DNA of 47,114 bases from Dipylidium caninum (GCA_017562135.1 QEYB01000074.1:1-47114), one strand, 5' to 3'; positions 1 to 10,314 are shown, counted from the first letter of the stretch. Notes: generated by a model not told the origin, from the letters alone. Program-made: numbers and translations.

Positions 1-310
1 CACGTGCGCGAATGCGAAGCTGTATTGTGCCTGAGGCAGATTGACTGCTACCACCGCTTGTACATCAATGACAGAGACGCGGGTGTTGAAGACACAGCGC
101 TCCCCAGGCTCGAGTTAATTTCACTGGGCAAGTGAGGCGAAATCCCCTCTCGAATACATTCTTTATTGTGCTCCACATGTATTTTCAACCCTTCTATATA
201 GTCAACAGTATTATATTCCGTGTGTGGCGAAACAGAAGACACTGTAATAGTAGATGGTAGTAAAGATGCATGTACAGAGGATTATGTATTTTTCGATGAC
301 CTGAGTAGAT

Positions 311-430
311 TATGCGGGTGATGGTCTGGTGTTGATAATAGCGAACACTAGACGTTGCAGGTTCCCTGCCATGAATGTTGCATTCACTTTGTGATCCGAA
401 GACTAAGGAAGCAAATCTCTCTTTCCCCCA
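311..430 (+). promoter_or_regulatory. Orphan C-type upstream block (relic), copy A
   Basis: The first 70 bases resemble the distal promoter block of the C-type genes at 22927-22985 and 5708-5765: a GGTTGATTGTC/AGGTCAATTGTC-like core, TTGATAATAGC, then GAGGTTCCCTGCATGAATGTTGC-like sequence. The downstream part has no usable TATA box (the equivalent reads ACACGCTTTACTG), and no C-type coding sequence follows. It looks like the promoter remnant of a lost C gene. Copy B equivalent: 27001-27120. Confidence 0.5.
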
Positions 431-519
431 TTGAAGACACGCTTTACTGATTCACAGTTACCTTTGGTGTTAAATACATAATCTCGAGGACCACTATCAG
501 TAGGCCCCAATGTAGATGG

Positions 520-555
520 ACTCACGTGATGCCCTTTGAAGGCTGTTATTTAAGA
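520..555 (+). promoter_or_regulatory. Possible weak E-box/TATA-like promoter, copy A
   Basis: ACTCACGTGA (520-529) is followed after 16 bp by TTATTTAAGA (546-555). Spacing and E-box match the layout of the Y and C promoters, but the TATA box is poor. The same pair occurs in copy B at 27210-27219 and 27237-27246. In copy A the following ATG (605) opens a frame that differs from copy B because of indels. Confidence 0.25.
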
Positions 556-1872
556 TGGTATAGGGAAACTGTCGTGTTCTGCTTGTGACCGATAAATCAG
601 TCGGATGGACAGAACTTTACAGTTTGGCACTGCTCTGCCCATCCTATGCACATATCTCTGTTTGTATCTCCCTCCCCCCCTCCCCCCTCATACACTACAA
701 TGGTTGTCACCCATTCCCGAAGAATTGGTTAAGTAGGAATGTCCTGAGTAGAAACGTGCTCATCCTTGTAGATGTGTTATTCGTCCTCCAGGGGAAAATA
801 TTTCTTCTTCTTTACTAACGAAACCCTATACGAGATTGTCAACAACCAGTAATATGAATTTTGGAGGTGGCAATGGTGTGTGCATGCGAGGAGATTCGGC
901 TATTTCACCTCCTCGTAATCTACCTCTGGCAGCATGAGAGGAAGAAAATAAGGGAGGAGAAAGACAAATGATAAACAGAGTCTGGGAGTACCGATGTATG
1001 GCATAGTTAGGAATTTTGTCAGATACGCAGGATTCGTATCTGTCTTCTCGTCAGCCACTGGGATTGCGTTATCTCACGTTTTTCACGTGTCGTCCTTTGA
1101 ACAGATTGCAATTGCATCATTTGTATTGCAGTAAATGATTATGAACGTTACAGTTGTCCCTGCGGTAGAGACTTTGACGCAGTACTCCAAGTTGCGTTGC
1201 AGGCGGTTATTCGGTATCACACTGCTCTTTGTTTCCCGCAGGGGGGTTCGTGATTTGCTCACTCACAAACGCAAGGTGGTACTTTTTCCTTAAGGGCATG
1301 TCCCACTAACTCCTGATAACTTCTCCATTGCGTGTTTCTGAGTTGTAAACAGACAAACCTGAGTGGACTACAGTTGAAGTGATTTACGGTTGTCAGCGTG
1401 AGATTGGCAAGTCGGCAAATTGTTATTGCCTATAGTTCATAATGTGGACCTAACATTGCCCAGTCTCATCGCAAGCGTCCATGACTTACAAGCAACACTT
1501 TGTTATTTAGAAAACACGGAAGTGTTTAAACAGCACAGTTTTGCATAGTAATCCTCGTTCGATAACCCGTAAAGTGTTGCTGCAATGAGGACCCTGTTTT
1601 GGCATGCTTCGCCTCCTTTCATTTGAGGTCAAAAGTAGATTTTCCTGAGAGGACGTCTCCATTGCGATTGCGCTTATTTCACCTCTCCAACACGTAGTCG
1701 ACTCATGTGTGCAGCATTGATGACAGTATTCAACTGGATTCGGGTGAATCGGTTCTTAGATGACCAAATGGCTCATTCTCACATCGTTCGTGTCGATCAC
1801 GGTTGTAATTAATATAAAAGGCCCATGTAGTGTATCCCAATTTGCCCGCATGCTCTTGCTTCCTGGGCCCAC

Positions 1873-1910
1873 ATTCACATGTCTGCGTTGGTGAATTGGA
1901 GTGTATAAAA
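1873..1910 (+). promoter_or_regulatory. Y-type promoter (E-box + TATA), copy A
   Basis: ATTCACATGT (1873-1882) then TATAAAA (1904-1910), 21 bp apart, 68 bp upstream of the ATG at 1972. The surrounding 130 bp is conserved with 28545-28677 and 20190-20316, so the promoter is better conserved between Y loci than most flanking DNA. Confidence 0.75.
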
Positions 1911-1971
1911 GCACCACTGTGCTCGTCCACACATTCTTCATAGCAAGAAACCGTCCCTTTTTTTTTCCACG

Positions 1972-2491
1972 ATGTACCACGATATTCCGCTGTGCCCCTC
2001 GTCCACCTTACTCCTACGAGCCCTACACCCCTCCGAACTTCAGTCTCCGTCGGCTACACCAGTGGTTGTGGCGACAGTCCGGTTGTGGCAGCGGCACCGT
2101 ATGCCGCAGAAACTGTACGCCACTTGCCACACCCGTGGTAGAATATCGTGCGCCGTGGTGGGGAATATCGTTCGCATGCCTGCTCTCAGTGACAGTGACA
2201 GATTCATGGGGACTGGGCCATTCAATAGCTACTTTGCCACTATTTGGGTACAATCTCGTGATGCAACCACTTTCTCAGCCAATGTCGCTTGTCTGCCAAT
2301 ACATTCTTCCACCCTCCTTAACCTTTTTCCGATTTAGGTCGCTTGTATCTTATCTGTCCTACCCTAATCATAACACCTCACTCATTTCCCCTCTGATCAA
2401 CACTGTCCTTCTGCTGTCTCACACCAATTTTTGTCTTTCTTCATTCACTTTTTCTGCATTACTATCTACACAACTGTTGCTTTGTTACTGA
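1972..2491 (+). pseudogene. Y-type Tyr-rich protein gene, copy A, frameshifted
   Basis: Aligned with copy B (28678-29181), the same ATG and sequence are present, but the first 70 bases alone carry at least four small indels: one C missing after ATGTAC, an extra C in GCCCCTCG, an extra T in CCTTAC, and two extra bases in TACGAGCCC. From the ATG the reading frame therefore leaves the Tyr-rich frame at codon 3. Later pieces of the Y protein are split over several frames. Either the gene is dead or, given how indel-rich the first 2.4 kb of this copy is, the consensus sequence is faulty here. The promoter is intact, which favours the second explanation somewhat. Confidence 0.7.
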
Positions 2492-2825
2492 GGTGTGGCT
2501 AGTCTCGTACACTTGTACTTCCAGTATCTGATTGAAAATCTCGCAAATCTCATGGGGGCTGGTGCAATTTTGGAGGCTGTCTGCAACCACTTGACCCGTT
2601 TCTCAAGCTGCCTGTTGTCAAGCCCAGAAGAGGGTGGACGTCTGCCAAGCGAAGTGGGTGAAATGCGCTACTGTGTACGCGCACGCATTCCACACGACAA
2701 TTTTAATGCGGAGCACAAGTCAACTGCCAATGCATGATCTCACCAACGTATCCACTCATCCCATTCAAGTTCCTGCCATCTGTCGCATGTGAACTTAATT
2801 AGGAATTTTGAAACTCGAAGTGAGT

Positions 2826-3200
2826 GAAATGGGCCAACTGCAATTTAAGAAGAGACCTAAGCATGCTAGTCGACAACAAAGAAGTTCATGCCATCGCCTT
2901 CCCTATTCTTTTGCCTGTCGACGGTGCCGCAAGTTTTGAATTCGGATGCCGTGAGGACAGACAACCCACACCATAGTCGGTGGTAAACGCGAGAAATGGC
3001 GTAATTCGCACACAGCAACAGTGCATGACTCGTCCAGTAAGTGGATGGCGAGCCACTTCAAACACGCGGGTGATGCTGTTCTTATGATTGACGACATCGT
3101 CTCTATGGCGTGCACACGGTTCTCCTTCATTAAGTCTCCCCACCTACACCGTGGGCGTAAACTGTCACTGTCCTCTAATTCGGACCTATTTGGCATGGCC
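2826..3200. repeat. Paralogous spacer segment S1, copy A
   Basis: This non-genic segment recurs at 29506-29877 (copy B), 20979-21225 and 26480-26640. Shared landmarks are GAAGTTCA(T/C)(G/T)CCATCGCC, TTTGGATGTCG-like sequence, and GACTCGTYCAGTARGTGGATGG. Reading frames on both strands can be aligned between copies, but changes are not concentrated at third codon positions in the frames I compared, so it looks like a duplicated spacer and not an exon. Confidence 0.65.
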
Positions 3201-3344
3201 GAAATCTACATGTACCCTACTCTAAAGGCTTCGCTTGCGCTGATGCGTTTTTTCTACTTTCGCGCATGTCAGTACCTGCGCTCAAAATCGTCCGCGCCGT
3301 CATTTACATAAGTGGCTGCGATGACCGAACAGGGTCGAATAAAG

Positions 3345-3720
3345 CGACTCATACATTTTGAATCTACACCACTGCAAATTCTGCGGGTGGATACCGGGTG
3401 GTTGTCGTCCTGGCGACACTGCATTCATTTGTAACCTCTTGACCCCTCCGGATATGCCTGAAGGTGGGTATAATTTACTTTCATTTAAGGCAAACAATCT
3501 AGTAGCAGTGCTGCTCCCGCAGGTTAGCCTTGGATGTTGGTTGATTCGTTACCTCTCTCCACCTTCGCCAATGTGGGAGGGTACAGTTAGCGAAGCGACT
3601 GATCGTCTCAGCGATGCAATACGGGTGCATGCGGTGGCCTTACTTCGAGATGCCACTCTCCCTGAGAAATGCGTCTAACTGTTGTATCATCGCAGCATTG
3701 GAGTGCATCCTCTGAGTGGG
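3345..3720. repeat. Paralogous spacer segment S2, copy A
   Basis: Matches 22440-22845 in the older unit and 30020-30400 in copy B. Landmarks are CATACATTTTGAATCTACACCACTGCAA-like sequence at the left and GGTGGC(C/G)TTACTTCG(A/T)GATGC(C/T)ACTC at the right. Open frames on the plus strand (3358-3678; 22450-22842) are not conserved with each other, so I do not call a gene. Confidence 0.55.
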
Positions 3721-4787
3721 CGCACGTGCCTCCAAGTGGAGCACATGCATCCTTCAGGGATGGTGCGTTTTAGATTTCTGCCATATATGAATATGTCTGA
3801 ATCAACATGGTCGTAGGCCCCATTGATGACCTTCGGCTAGGCTCCCACTATCCAACTCACCAAGCAGTCACACGCAGTCAATACTTGTATTGTCTGGTTT
3901 GTTACTTTCATAAATGCTAGTAGCGAAAATTGCGAGTATTCGGTATTGCCGACTATTTACTCACTAACTCACTCACTCCCTCACTCACCCATTCATTATC
4001 ACATTCTGAGGCAACGCAAAAGTGAGCAAGGTTCCTCAAACCCTGGACAATATCAACTAGCCATGGTGCCCTTTAGGGGACTGTGAGGATGTCTAACTCT
4101 CTCGCTTGGAATGGTGTATAGGAAGATTACCAACCCATGTGCTCCGAGGAATGTGGAGAGTCGGGAAAGATGGTTCACGCGCAGCGGTCTACAGCGCGTA
4201 AGGCAACACTTGGGTGTGAAATTGTCGCACTTTTTGTGGTCACGTTCGAAGTCAGCTCATGCCAACTGGAGACAGTGTATGATGGGCAACGAGAGTGACG
4301 CATGTTTGGCACCACAAATCTCGAGTTTCAACTCGCAGGAGAGCCATATTTCTCGCAGTCTGGATTTGGTGAGTATTTGAAGATATGAGAAGGGGGTTGC
4401 TTAATTTTGCCCCAGCCAAATGGCCAGGGGCAGAACACCCATCTCACCAATCCTCGTTCAGCATTAGCCCACATCTACTTGGTCTGGCTGAAATAACTTA
4501 ATGAGGAAGAAACTCCTACGTGTCATAGAGACGAAGTCATTCAATTTTAAGGGAGGCATCTTCCCCACTCTGGAGTTGCTCGCAATTCACATTCTCGGAC
4601 GAGTCAATCACCGATGTTGTGTGCGAGTGATGTCAACGCGGCCAGATTCGCGGGGTAGAGTTCACTCGATGCGCCTCGGCAGGCTCTCCAGTGTACTATC
4701 ATTGCAGTATGTAGGCGCTTGTGTGTGTGCTGCTGGAAAAAACGTGTTTTCAGGTGGGGTTCGTGCATTTTGAGGACATATAGATAT

Positions 4788-5020
4788 GTAACTATAGCGC
4801 TAGTTCACACTCTATGTGCCGACTGTGGCTGGGCCACTTGTCAACACCACCCTCACCAACGAGGCATGGCAGCAAACTTCCACAACTCCACCCAACGTCG
4901 CATATCCACATTGGGAGCAGCACCCTTTTGCAAACTGCCAACACAGCCAGTTTGCCTTCCTGTCCACGTCCAATTTTATCGACTAATGGTGCAATGAAAA
5001 AATCTGCCTTCTCTTCTGCT
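4788..5020 (+). pseudogene. C-type 3'-half relic, copy A
   Basis: From GTAACTATAGCGC onward this matches the 3' half and 3' UTR of the intact C gene (23243-23480). It includes the segment for the VVHALCSDCG part (here TTCACACTCTATGTGCCGAC), the ACTTGTCAACACCAC region and the CGCATATCCACA 3' UTR landmark. The 5' half (CGG repeat core and start) is absent, and the equivalent of the AATAAA signal reads AATGAA. It is a truncated dead copy. Copy B equivalent: 31468-31700. Confidence 0.65.
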
Positions 5021-5567
5021 CTGTGTCTTTGCTTTCACGTTGGCCCCTTATTTAAAGTGTACCCGAATGCAGGCGCTGCTGTGGTGGTTACAACATGTCG
5101 CCGAGATGTGCGCAGCTGTTGTTAGGTCTGTACACGAGTGTGTGCTGTTCACCTCCTTCGGCGAGTATTTCCTCGAAGCAGATAGTGAGTGCGCACCTAA
5201 ACACATCATTGGGTGATAAAGGTCTGGTGGTAAAGGGGCATGAGTAAATGGCAACCCGCCGCTAAGAGCACAGCTTTGAAAATGGTGTTAGAGTGATTAG
5301 CATATAAACCCAACAGTTGGGTAAGGCATTCGGCGGCGAAAAATCACGCGATCATGTATGCGATGATGATTGGGAAAGCGGTTTTCATGAGGACTCCTAT
5401 TACGTCCACGTCTGTCTTAGATTCCCTCCACTTGTGACACTTCAAATGGCCGATATCATCTCGATCTTTGCCTCTTTCTTTCGCATCGTGATGCTGCATA
5501 CAATCATGTCGTGTAGCTCGTCGTTTCCCAACTGAGGCCACACTGTCATTCATTTGGGTGTCTCCGT

Positions 5568-5604
5568 GCGTGCGTGTGCGTGCCTGTGCGTGCCTGTGCG
5601 TGAG
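5568..5604. repeat. GTGCGT/GTGCCT microsatellite
   Basis: Imperfect tandem repeat of CGTGCGTGTGCGTGCCTGTG type. Copy B has a shorter, different arrangement at about 32245-32283, as expected for a fast-changing microsatellite inside the more divergent tract of the duplication. Confidence 0.7.
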
Positions 5605-5707
5605 TGTCTCGAGACGGAGGACTATCCGATAGTTGGATGATGGTACAGAAACGCGGTAGGTAAGCAAGTAGGGGTCTTTCATGTTGAAAGCATTAGAGTA
5701 GAAGAGA

Positions 5708-5765
5708 AGGTCAATTGTCAGAATTAATGATAGCAGAACTCAACGATGTAAGGTTCCTTACCTGA
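5708..5765 (+). promoter_or_regulatory. C-type distal promoter block, copy A
   Basis: Begins AGGTCAATTGTCAGAATTAA and continues through GATAGCAGAACTCAACGATG. The first 50 bases differ from 22927-22976 at only about two or three positions, whereas the flanks differ far more. It sits about 180 bp upstream of the C start codon in all C loci that keep it (22927, 32388, and orphans at 311 and 27001). AGGTCA is a classical nuclear-receptor half-site; a role for it is inference. Confidence 0.55.
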
Positions 5766-5792
5766 AAATTACAGCCCCTTTCGAACATCTCC

Positions 5793-5829
5793 ATTCATGT
5801 GACCACCTCTTTTCCCAGTGAATGAAAGA
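5793..5829 (+). promoter_or_regulatory. C-type proximal promoter with ruined TATA, copy A
   Basis: The E-box element ATTCATGTGA (5793-5802) is intact, but 18 bp later the TATA position reads AATGAAAGA (5821-5829) where the live gene has TATAAAAGG. An extra ATG with a six-codon frame (5844) has also appeared in the leader. The copy B equivalents (32473-32509) carry the same changes, so TATA loss predates the duplication. Confidence 0.65.
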
Positions 5830-5885
5830 CGCATTCAGCTAACATGAAGCCCATCTCTCAGTGAAAGCGTTGCACTAACCTCAAC

Positions 5886-6299
5886 ATGTGCTGCAACCAT
5901 TCTGCACACTCTGTCACCTACGGCTATGCGGTTCCCGTTGCATGTGGATGTTGCAGCAGCTGTCACTCACACGGCTGCCATGGCTGTGGGCGTTGTGGAG
6001 GTTGTGCCGGTTGTGGTATAAATACAGCGGTAGTTCACACTCCATGCTCCCACTGTGGCTGTGGCACCTGTCACGCCACTCTCATTGATGGGACATGGCA
6101 ACCAGCTCCAACCACTCCATCCCCCATCGCATATCTACACTGGAATCAACGCAATTTACTCCGCTGCCCACGTTGTCTACCACCCTATCTGTACACTGTC
6201 CCACCTTCATTTTCAGGTGCCCTGGTCTGTGTGGTGGAAGCGAGGCTTCACCTTCCCCTCTGTGCTTGTTCTTTGTTGTCGTGTGAGCAAATCCTCTAA
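5886..6299 (+). pseudogene. C-type Cys/Gly-rich protein gene, copy A (stop lost by frameshift)
   Basis: The first about 62 codons give the C-type protein: MCCNHSAHSV start, a VPVACGCCSSCHSHGCHGCG segment, a CGG-type repeat core and a conserved HCGCGTC motif. Compared with 23105, one base is missing just after CGCGTC, so the native TAA is skipped and the frame runs another 75 codons through former 3' UTR to 6299 (137 aa in all). That tail has none of the C-type composition. The TATA box is degraded and the AATAAA equivalent is lost. There is no signal peptide. I judge it a decaying copy; low-level expression of an elongated protein cannot be excluded. Confidence 0.7.
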
Positions 6300-7935
6300 A
6301 TCACCTTCATACGTAGACTTCGGGTGGAGAGGTATTTTGACGTCCACCCGTTCAGTTTGTGGCTGATATGGAGGAGGGTGATTATCACCACTTCCTCTTC
6401 ACGCCAATTGGAGCCAAAGGCGAATGAATTTACCTAACACCACGTTTGCTTTTATACTTACCCAGGTTGGTTCGTGTTGCCTGTTGTGTTCCTCTGACAA
6501 AATTACGTGGTCTGAAACAACTCAAGCAGCCTCGACACGTAAACCGGCATTTATCCCACCACATCACCATCTCGCGCGTCACTTCTCCTATAGGCTGATT
6601 GAACAACAAAGGAGTAATTTGGGGAGGGTCATGTGGTTGAGGCCACATGGGTAGAGAACTCGTGTTCTTGAGGTCACCCTCTGCTCATTTGCAAGTAATG
6701 TCACCTCAGTGTGAAACAAGGTCATTGGCACAGTGGCGTAGTGACCTGCCAGCACCACGACATAACTGGCTCCTGTTCGCACTTTACACTCAGCACAACC
6801 AATCACTCATGGAAGGCGGATAATCAATTTATCGGGACTCGAAATTGCCCTAGTATATCGCCAAATCTGCTACTTCTGCTCCCAATATTTACTACGCTCC
6901 CAACAACTTAGTTCTCAACTGTGTCCGAGGTAGCGGCAATTGGAAGAGATCATTGGCGCTTGTTTTAAACTCGTAATGCCTGCAGATCAAACCTTAATGT
7001 GATCGAAAGTAAGGTTCATATTAACTTCTGTTCTTGCATTACTACTTCACCCAATGAGTGTACCCATAAATTTGGCAATTTGTTCGATTTGTTTAATTTC
7101 TAAATGCCAACCATGCATGCCAAGGAAAGTGGGCCGAGTCATGCACGCTTCCCACTGTTGCTTCTTCTCATCGACGCCAACTCTTCCGCCAGTGCTCAAC
7201 GGAGTGAATGGGATAGGTGCGGACGTCGTCTCAGATGTCGGCGACCCGCACGTGAGGGTCAGCTGAAAATATGATACAATCCCACGGTGTCAAAAGCCAA
7301 CTCTTTGTTAGGCAGAAACGTGTGCACGACATTGCCTTGTGGGCTGGGTATTAGCTCCTCTACCAGTGACAGGCCGTGCTGTGACAATCAGTGCGACCAC
7401 GTCATTGACGCAATGCCCAAAGTACCAAGCGATTGTGCTTTTTCGTGCTCACACTGAGGCTGGTTACTGGAGACCTGGTGCACGTGGTGCACGTGGTGCA
7501 CGTGTTGTCAGTCAGTTGGAAAGACAGAGGCCAGGGATCGCTGCCTCTTCTCTCAGCGCTCCTTGGCAGGTAGCAAAAACTAGTTAAACTTAACTGAATG
7601 TCCCATTCACCACTCATATGGTAAGATTTACAGTTGCATATTAGATCCATGAAGTTTGCGTCGTTAACTGAAAATCGAACTGAGGCACCCAACAGGAGAA
7701 GTGTCCATCCTACTTTCTGTCACGTTCACTCCCTCATCCTCCACTGGGTGAGGTGGTTTACGACGCCAGTCGAAGCACAGAGCACGCCTGCACCACTCTG
7801 TCATGCCCGACTTCAGGTGAGGTGAGACAAAGAGGCATCGCATTTGTCGGAGTGTGGAATTTGACCGGGCGCCTGGACCACTAATTGGTGTCCAAGTGAG
7901 CTAAGAAGTCCGCTGCCTCTTTTGTCTACGTCAAC
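6300..7935. other. No gene recognised (copy A spacer); same in 32980-34609
   Basis: Part of the duplicated segment. The stretch 6373-6460 (GAT/GACTRTCACCACTTCC, TGGAG..AAAGGCG landmarks) is paralogous to 24080-24165, downstream of the intact C gene. Beyond that I see only short frames without motifs and the triple CACGTG repeat at 7477-7503. Confidence 0.5.
7477..7503. repeat. Three tandem GGTGCACGT units (triple CACGTG)
   Basis: Perfect 9-bp unit repeated three times, creating CACGTG E-boxes at 7481, 7490 and 7499 in constant 9-bp phase. Copy B has the same at 34152-34178. There is no TATA box nearby, so a regulatory role is only a possibility. Confidence 0.8.
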
Positions 7936-8150
7936 ATGCGTTGGGCACTTTGCGTCCTCTCTATCGCCTACAGGTACGAGGTCCGGTCGTCGCTGGTTAT
8001 TGGATCATTTCGGTTCACACGACTGCGATTGTAGTGGTCAATGTTGCCAGTTGTTGTGAAGCTCTGACTGTGGCTAGGCTAGCTGTCAGCGCGAGGTTGG
8101 CCACACAGCTAGACGGAATGCCTTTGTGGCGGTGCAGCCACTGAGGCGGC
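7936..8150 (+). pseudogene. Second C-type relic, copy A
   Basis: ATG at 7936 is followed by CGTTGGG, then CTCTATCGCCTACAGGTACGAGG, which aligns with the start of the intact C gene (ATGTGTTGGG, CTCGGTCGCCTACACCTACGAGG). TCACACGACTGC and GCTCTGACTGTGGCT match later parts. The frame from this ATG stops after 32 codons (TAG), and the Cys codons of the CGG core are gone. No TATA box lies at the expected 65 bp upstream. It is a full-length but decayed copy. Copy B: 34610-34824. Confidence 0.6.
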
Positions 8151-8911
8151 AACAACTGCCTTCATATAACTCTTCTGCCGCTCCCGTCTTCCGTCGCCTC
8201 CCCTCCGAAGACTTCTTATGCTCTCCACACCTCCCTCTCTCTCCCCGTCAACTCCTCATGTACCGATTACTGATTACAACTCGACAAAACCCGTCACCTG
8301 CCCACCTCTTTGCTGCATTGATATGTTACGCATAGTTGGTAACCGAGGTGGCTCGGGTTGTGTGTCTCCAATTTTGCGTAGACAGTGCACTGCTGCATGA
8401 AATGTCGAGCTGCCGTCGTGAACTATAAGAGGGTGCAGTTGTAATTGTGTGCAAGGGTGTGAGCCGTGATGCGGCCACATGGAGGCTGTAGACAGACTCA
8501 CAGATGCAGCGCGGCTGTGTCTGCATTAACATTTGCCCCCATTTCCTTTCTCTACTGTGACCAAAATTTCTTGAACGCCCTTCCACAAGCCTCTTTGCTA
8601 GACTGCCGGTGATTTTGCGGTTTAAAGATTATGTCACACACCAGCATTTCTCTAAATTTCCTGATATTTCCATAATGGTGGTCGCGACGATTTCCGATGC
8701 GAGCCGACTTGCGTTGGCTGACTCACTTGAGGCTGTACTGTCTACGGTTAATTATTGAAAGCGTGTCTGTATTTGGAAGGAGCACTACTTAATTGCTGCC
8801 CATTCAAAACTGCGTTATGCATTTCGAAGTCGAGAATTGGTGACATCGAACGCCATGTGGTGTTCACTAAGAGGGAAGGTATTTGTGCGAACTCAACGCA
8901 GAGGAGGATGT

Positions 8912-9041
8912 GACGACAATCGGAGAACCAGTGCGACACGAACTGCCGGCGCCTACACCCTTATTCATCCCATCCTCTCGTCTACACTCCTCGCATCCTC
9001 GCCCCTGCCAATCGCGTGGTAGAATATCTCGTTCCCATGTG
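8912..9041 (+). pseudogene. Y-type relic, copy A
   Basis: GACGACAATCGG...CAGTGCGACACGAACTGCC matches the GGCGACAATCTCGG...CAGCGCACCATACGCC part of the Y gene, and after about 55 foreign bases CGTGGTAGAATATCTCGTTCCC matches its CCTGTGGTAGAATATCGTACGCC part. About 190 bp upstream an ACTCACTTGAG/TTATTGAAAGC pair may be the dead promoter (TTATTAAAAGC in copy B). No continuous Tyr-rich frame remains. Copy B: 35585-35714. Confidence 0.45.
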
Positions 9042-9074
9042 TGTGTGTGTCTGTGTGTGTGTGTGTCTGTGTGT
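9038..9074. repeat. (GT)n microsatellite, copy A
   Basis: GT repeat interrupted twice by CT. The copy B version at 35710-35746 is one to two units different. Confidence 0.85.
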
Positions 9075-9945
9075 CATGAGTGGTTGTGACAGCTACATCG
9101 GCACTGACCGGTTAATCGGCCACAAGGAGAGAATTTTCGAGCAAAGGCGTGATGCAGCGTCTTGTTCAGTTGAGACCGTTTCTCTGCCATGACCTCATTC
9201 TGCCCTCCAATCCCTCCTGCTCTCCCCGATTGCCCGCCCCTCGTTTCTGCCCCATCCCAGGACTCACCTGCCTCGGTGAATGTGTTTGAGGAGTAAATGT
9301 ACAATCCCACCACCCTGATTAATCTGGGTATTTGGTATCAACTACACACGCCCACGTAGGTCACAGAAGTCGCCAGGATGTAGCTCTCCATTCCAAGCAT
9401 TTGCGTATTCTATCCCTTCTCTTCCCTTCCGTCAATCCACTTACACAACCGTTCAAGCACTCACCCCCTCCCCATCAACCCATCAACCCATCAAACCACC
9501 ACGCAATGAACCATTTTCCCTCGAATGAGCTTTTGTCGGACAGTGTTGCGCTCACGCGCCCAGGGTGGAGTGAGAGGAGGGGAGTGGGAGCAAATAAGTT
9601 GTGAGTGTCGAGGAGTGTTCCAGGTTGCCATTCCACATTCGCATTTCCTTTGTGCCAACGCAACGCTCCTCCCGATTACAGGAAGGCGAATGCTTGGGAT
9701 CAGGTGTGTGTGTGTCCAACTGGATTGATGATGAGGAGGAGGTTTGCATCGCGGTGGCAGTTGATCTCATATAAAGAGGACAAGGCTCACGTGCTGTCCC
9801 ATATTTCTATCTCGCCCACCCCTAAACCTGCCCCATTCTCCCACGTGGTTGTCCAATTCCCTGGAATTACGAGACTTTGACAGCCCACCTCCTGAGCCTG
9901 AGCCTTACGCCGCTCTTCTCGGTTGATCGCGTCACATCAGTCGCG

Positions 9946-10314
9946 TCAGCTATTCACGCGGTGACAACTCCACACTCTTCAGTAGGGGATCACTCTCACA
10001 AGTGGAGGCGGTCTGTGGGCATTGCACTACTCAAAGCCATCGGTTATTTTGACAGCATGGGGAAACAACGTCTACGTTTATTGGCATTATCGGTCCAAAC
10101 ACTTTTCAGTTAGATACACACAGTGACGTGTCATGAAGGTGAGGAAATGAGTGAAATCATCGAGAGATGGGGGGACACAGTGGTGGGTTTTGGTGGAAGA
10201 AGGAAATGCACTGTGAGGAGGAGGGGAGTTTTGCGTTAACAACTGACCAATAGTGATGGGCTGTGGGACGGAGTTAGCTGAGGTCGAAGGCTGTCTTCAA
10301 GTGAACTTTGAGTG
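9946..10314. other. No gene recognised; unique DNA after copy A breakpoint
   Basis: Sequence right of the 9945 breakpoint has no counterpart after 36617. Only short motif-free frames are present up to the poly(A) signal of the minus-strand C gene. Confidence 0.5.

Larger units (their letters stand above)
1..9945. repeat. Segmental duplication, copy A
   Basis: This stretch matches 26680-36617 end to end. The right breakpoint is sharp: both copies share the sequence up to ...ACATCAGTCGCG (9945 and 36617) and then diverge completely. The left end is not seen, because position 1 already matches 26680. Similarity is uneven. From 1 to about 2.4 kb the copies differ mainly by single-base insertions and deletions every few tens of bases. 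From about 2.5 kb they are close to identical, except for a more divergent tract at about 5090-5930. Copy A carries one Y-type locus (1972), one C-type locus (5886), and relics at 4788, 7936 and 8912. Confidence 0.95.

Noticed and set aside
3021..3311. S1 and S2 open frames (also 22450-22842, 29555-29857) as conserved genes
   Set aside because: Changes between copies are spread over all codon positions in the frames checked, and frames are not maintained in all copies.
5886..6299. True mammalian keratin-associated protein genes
   Set aside because: Composition is similar but no sequence motif is shared, and nothing else in the window looks mammalian.
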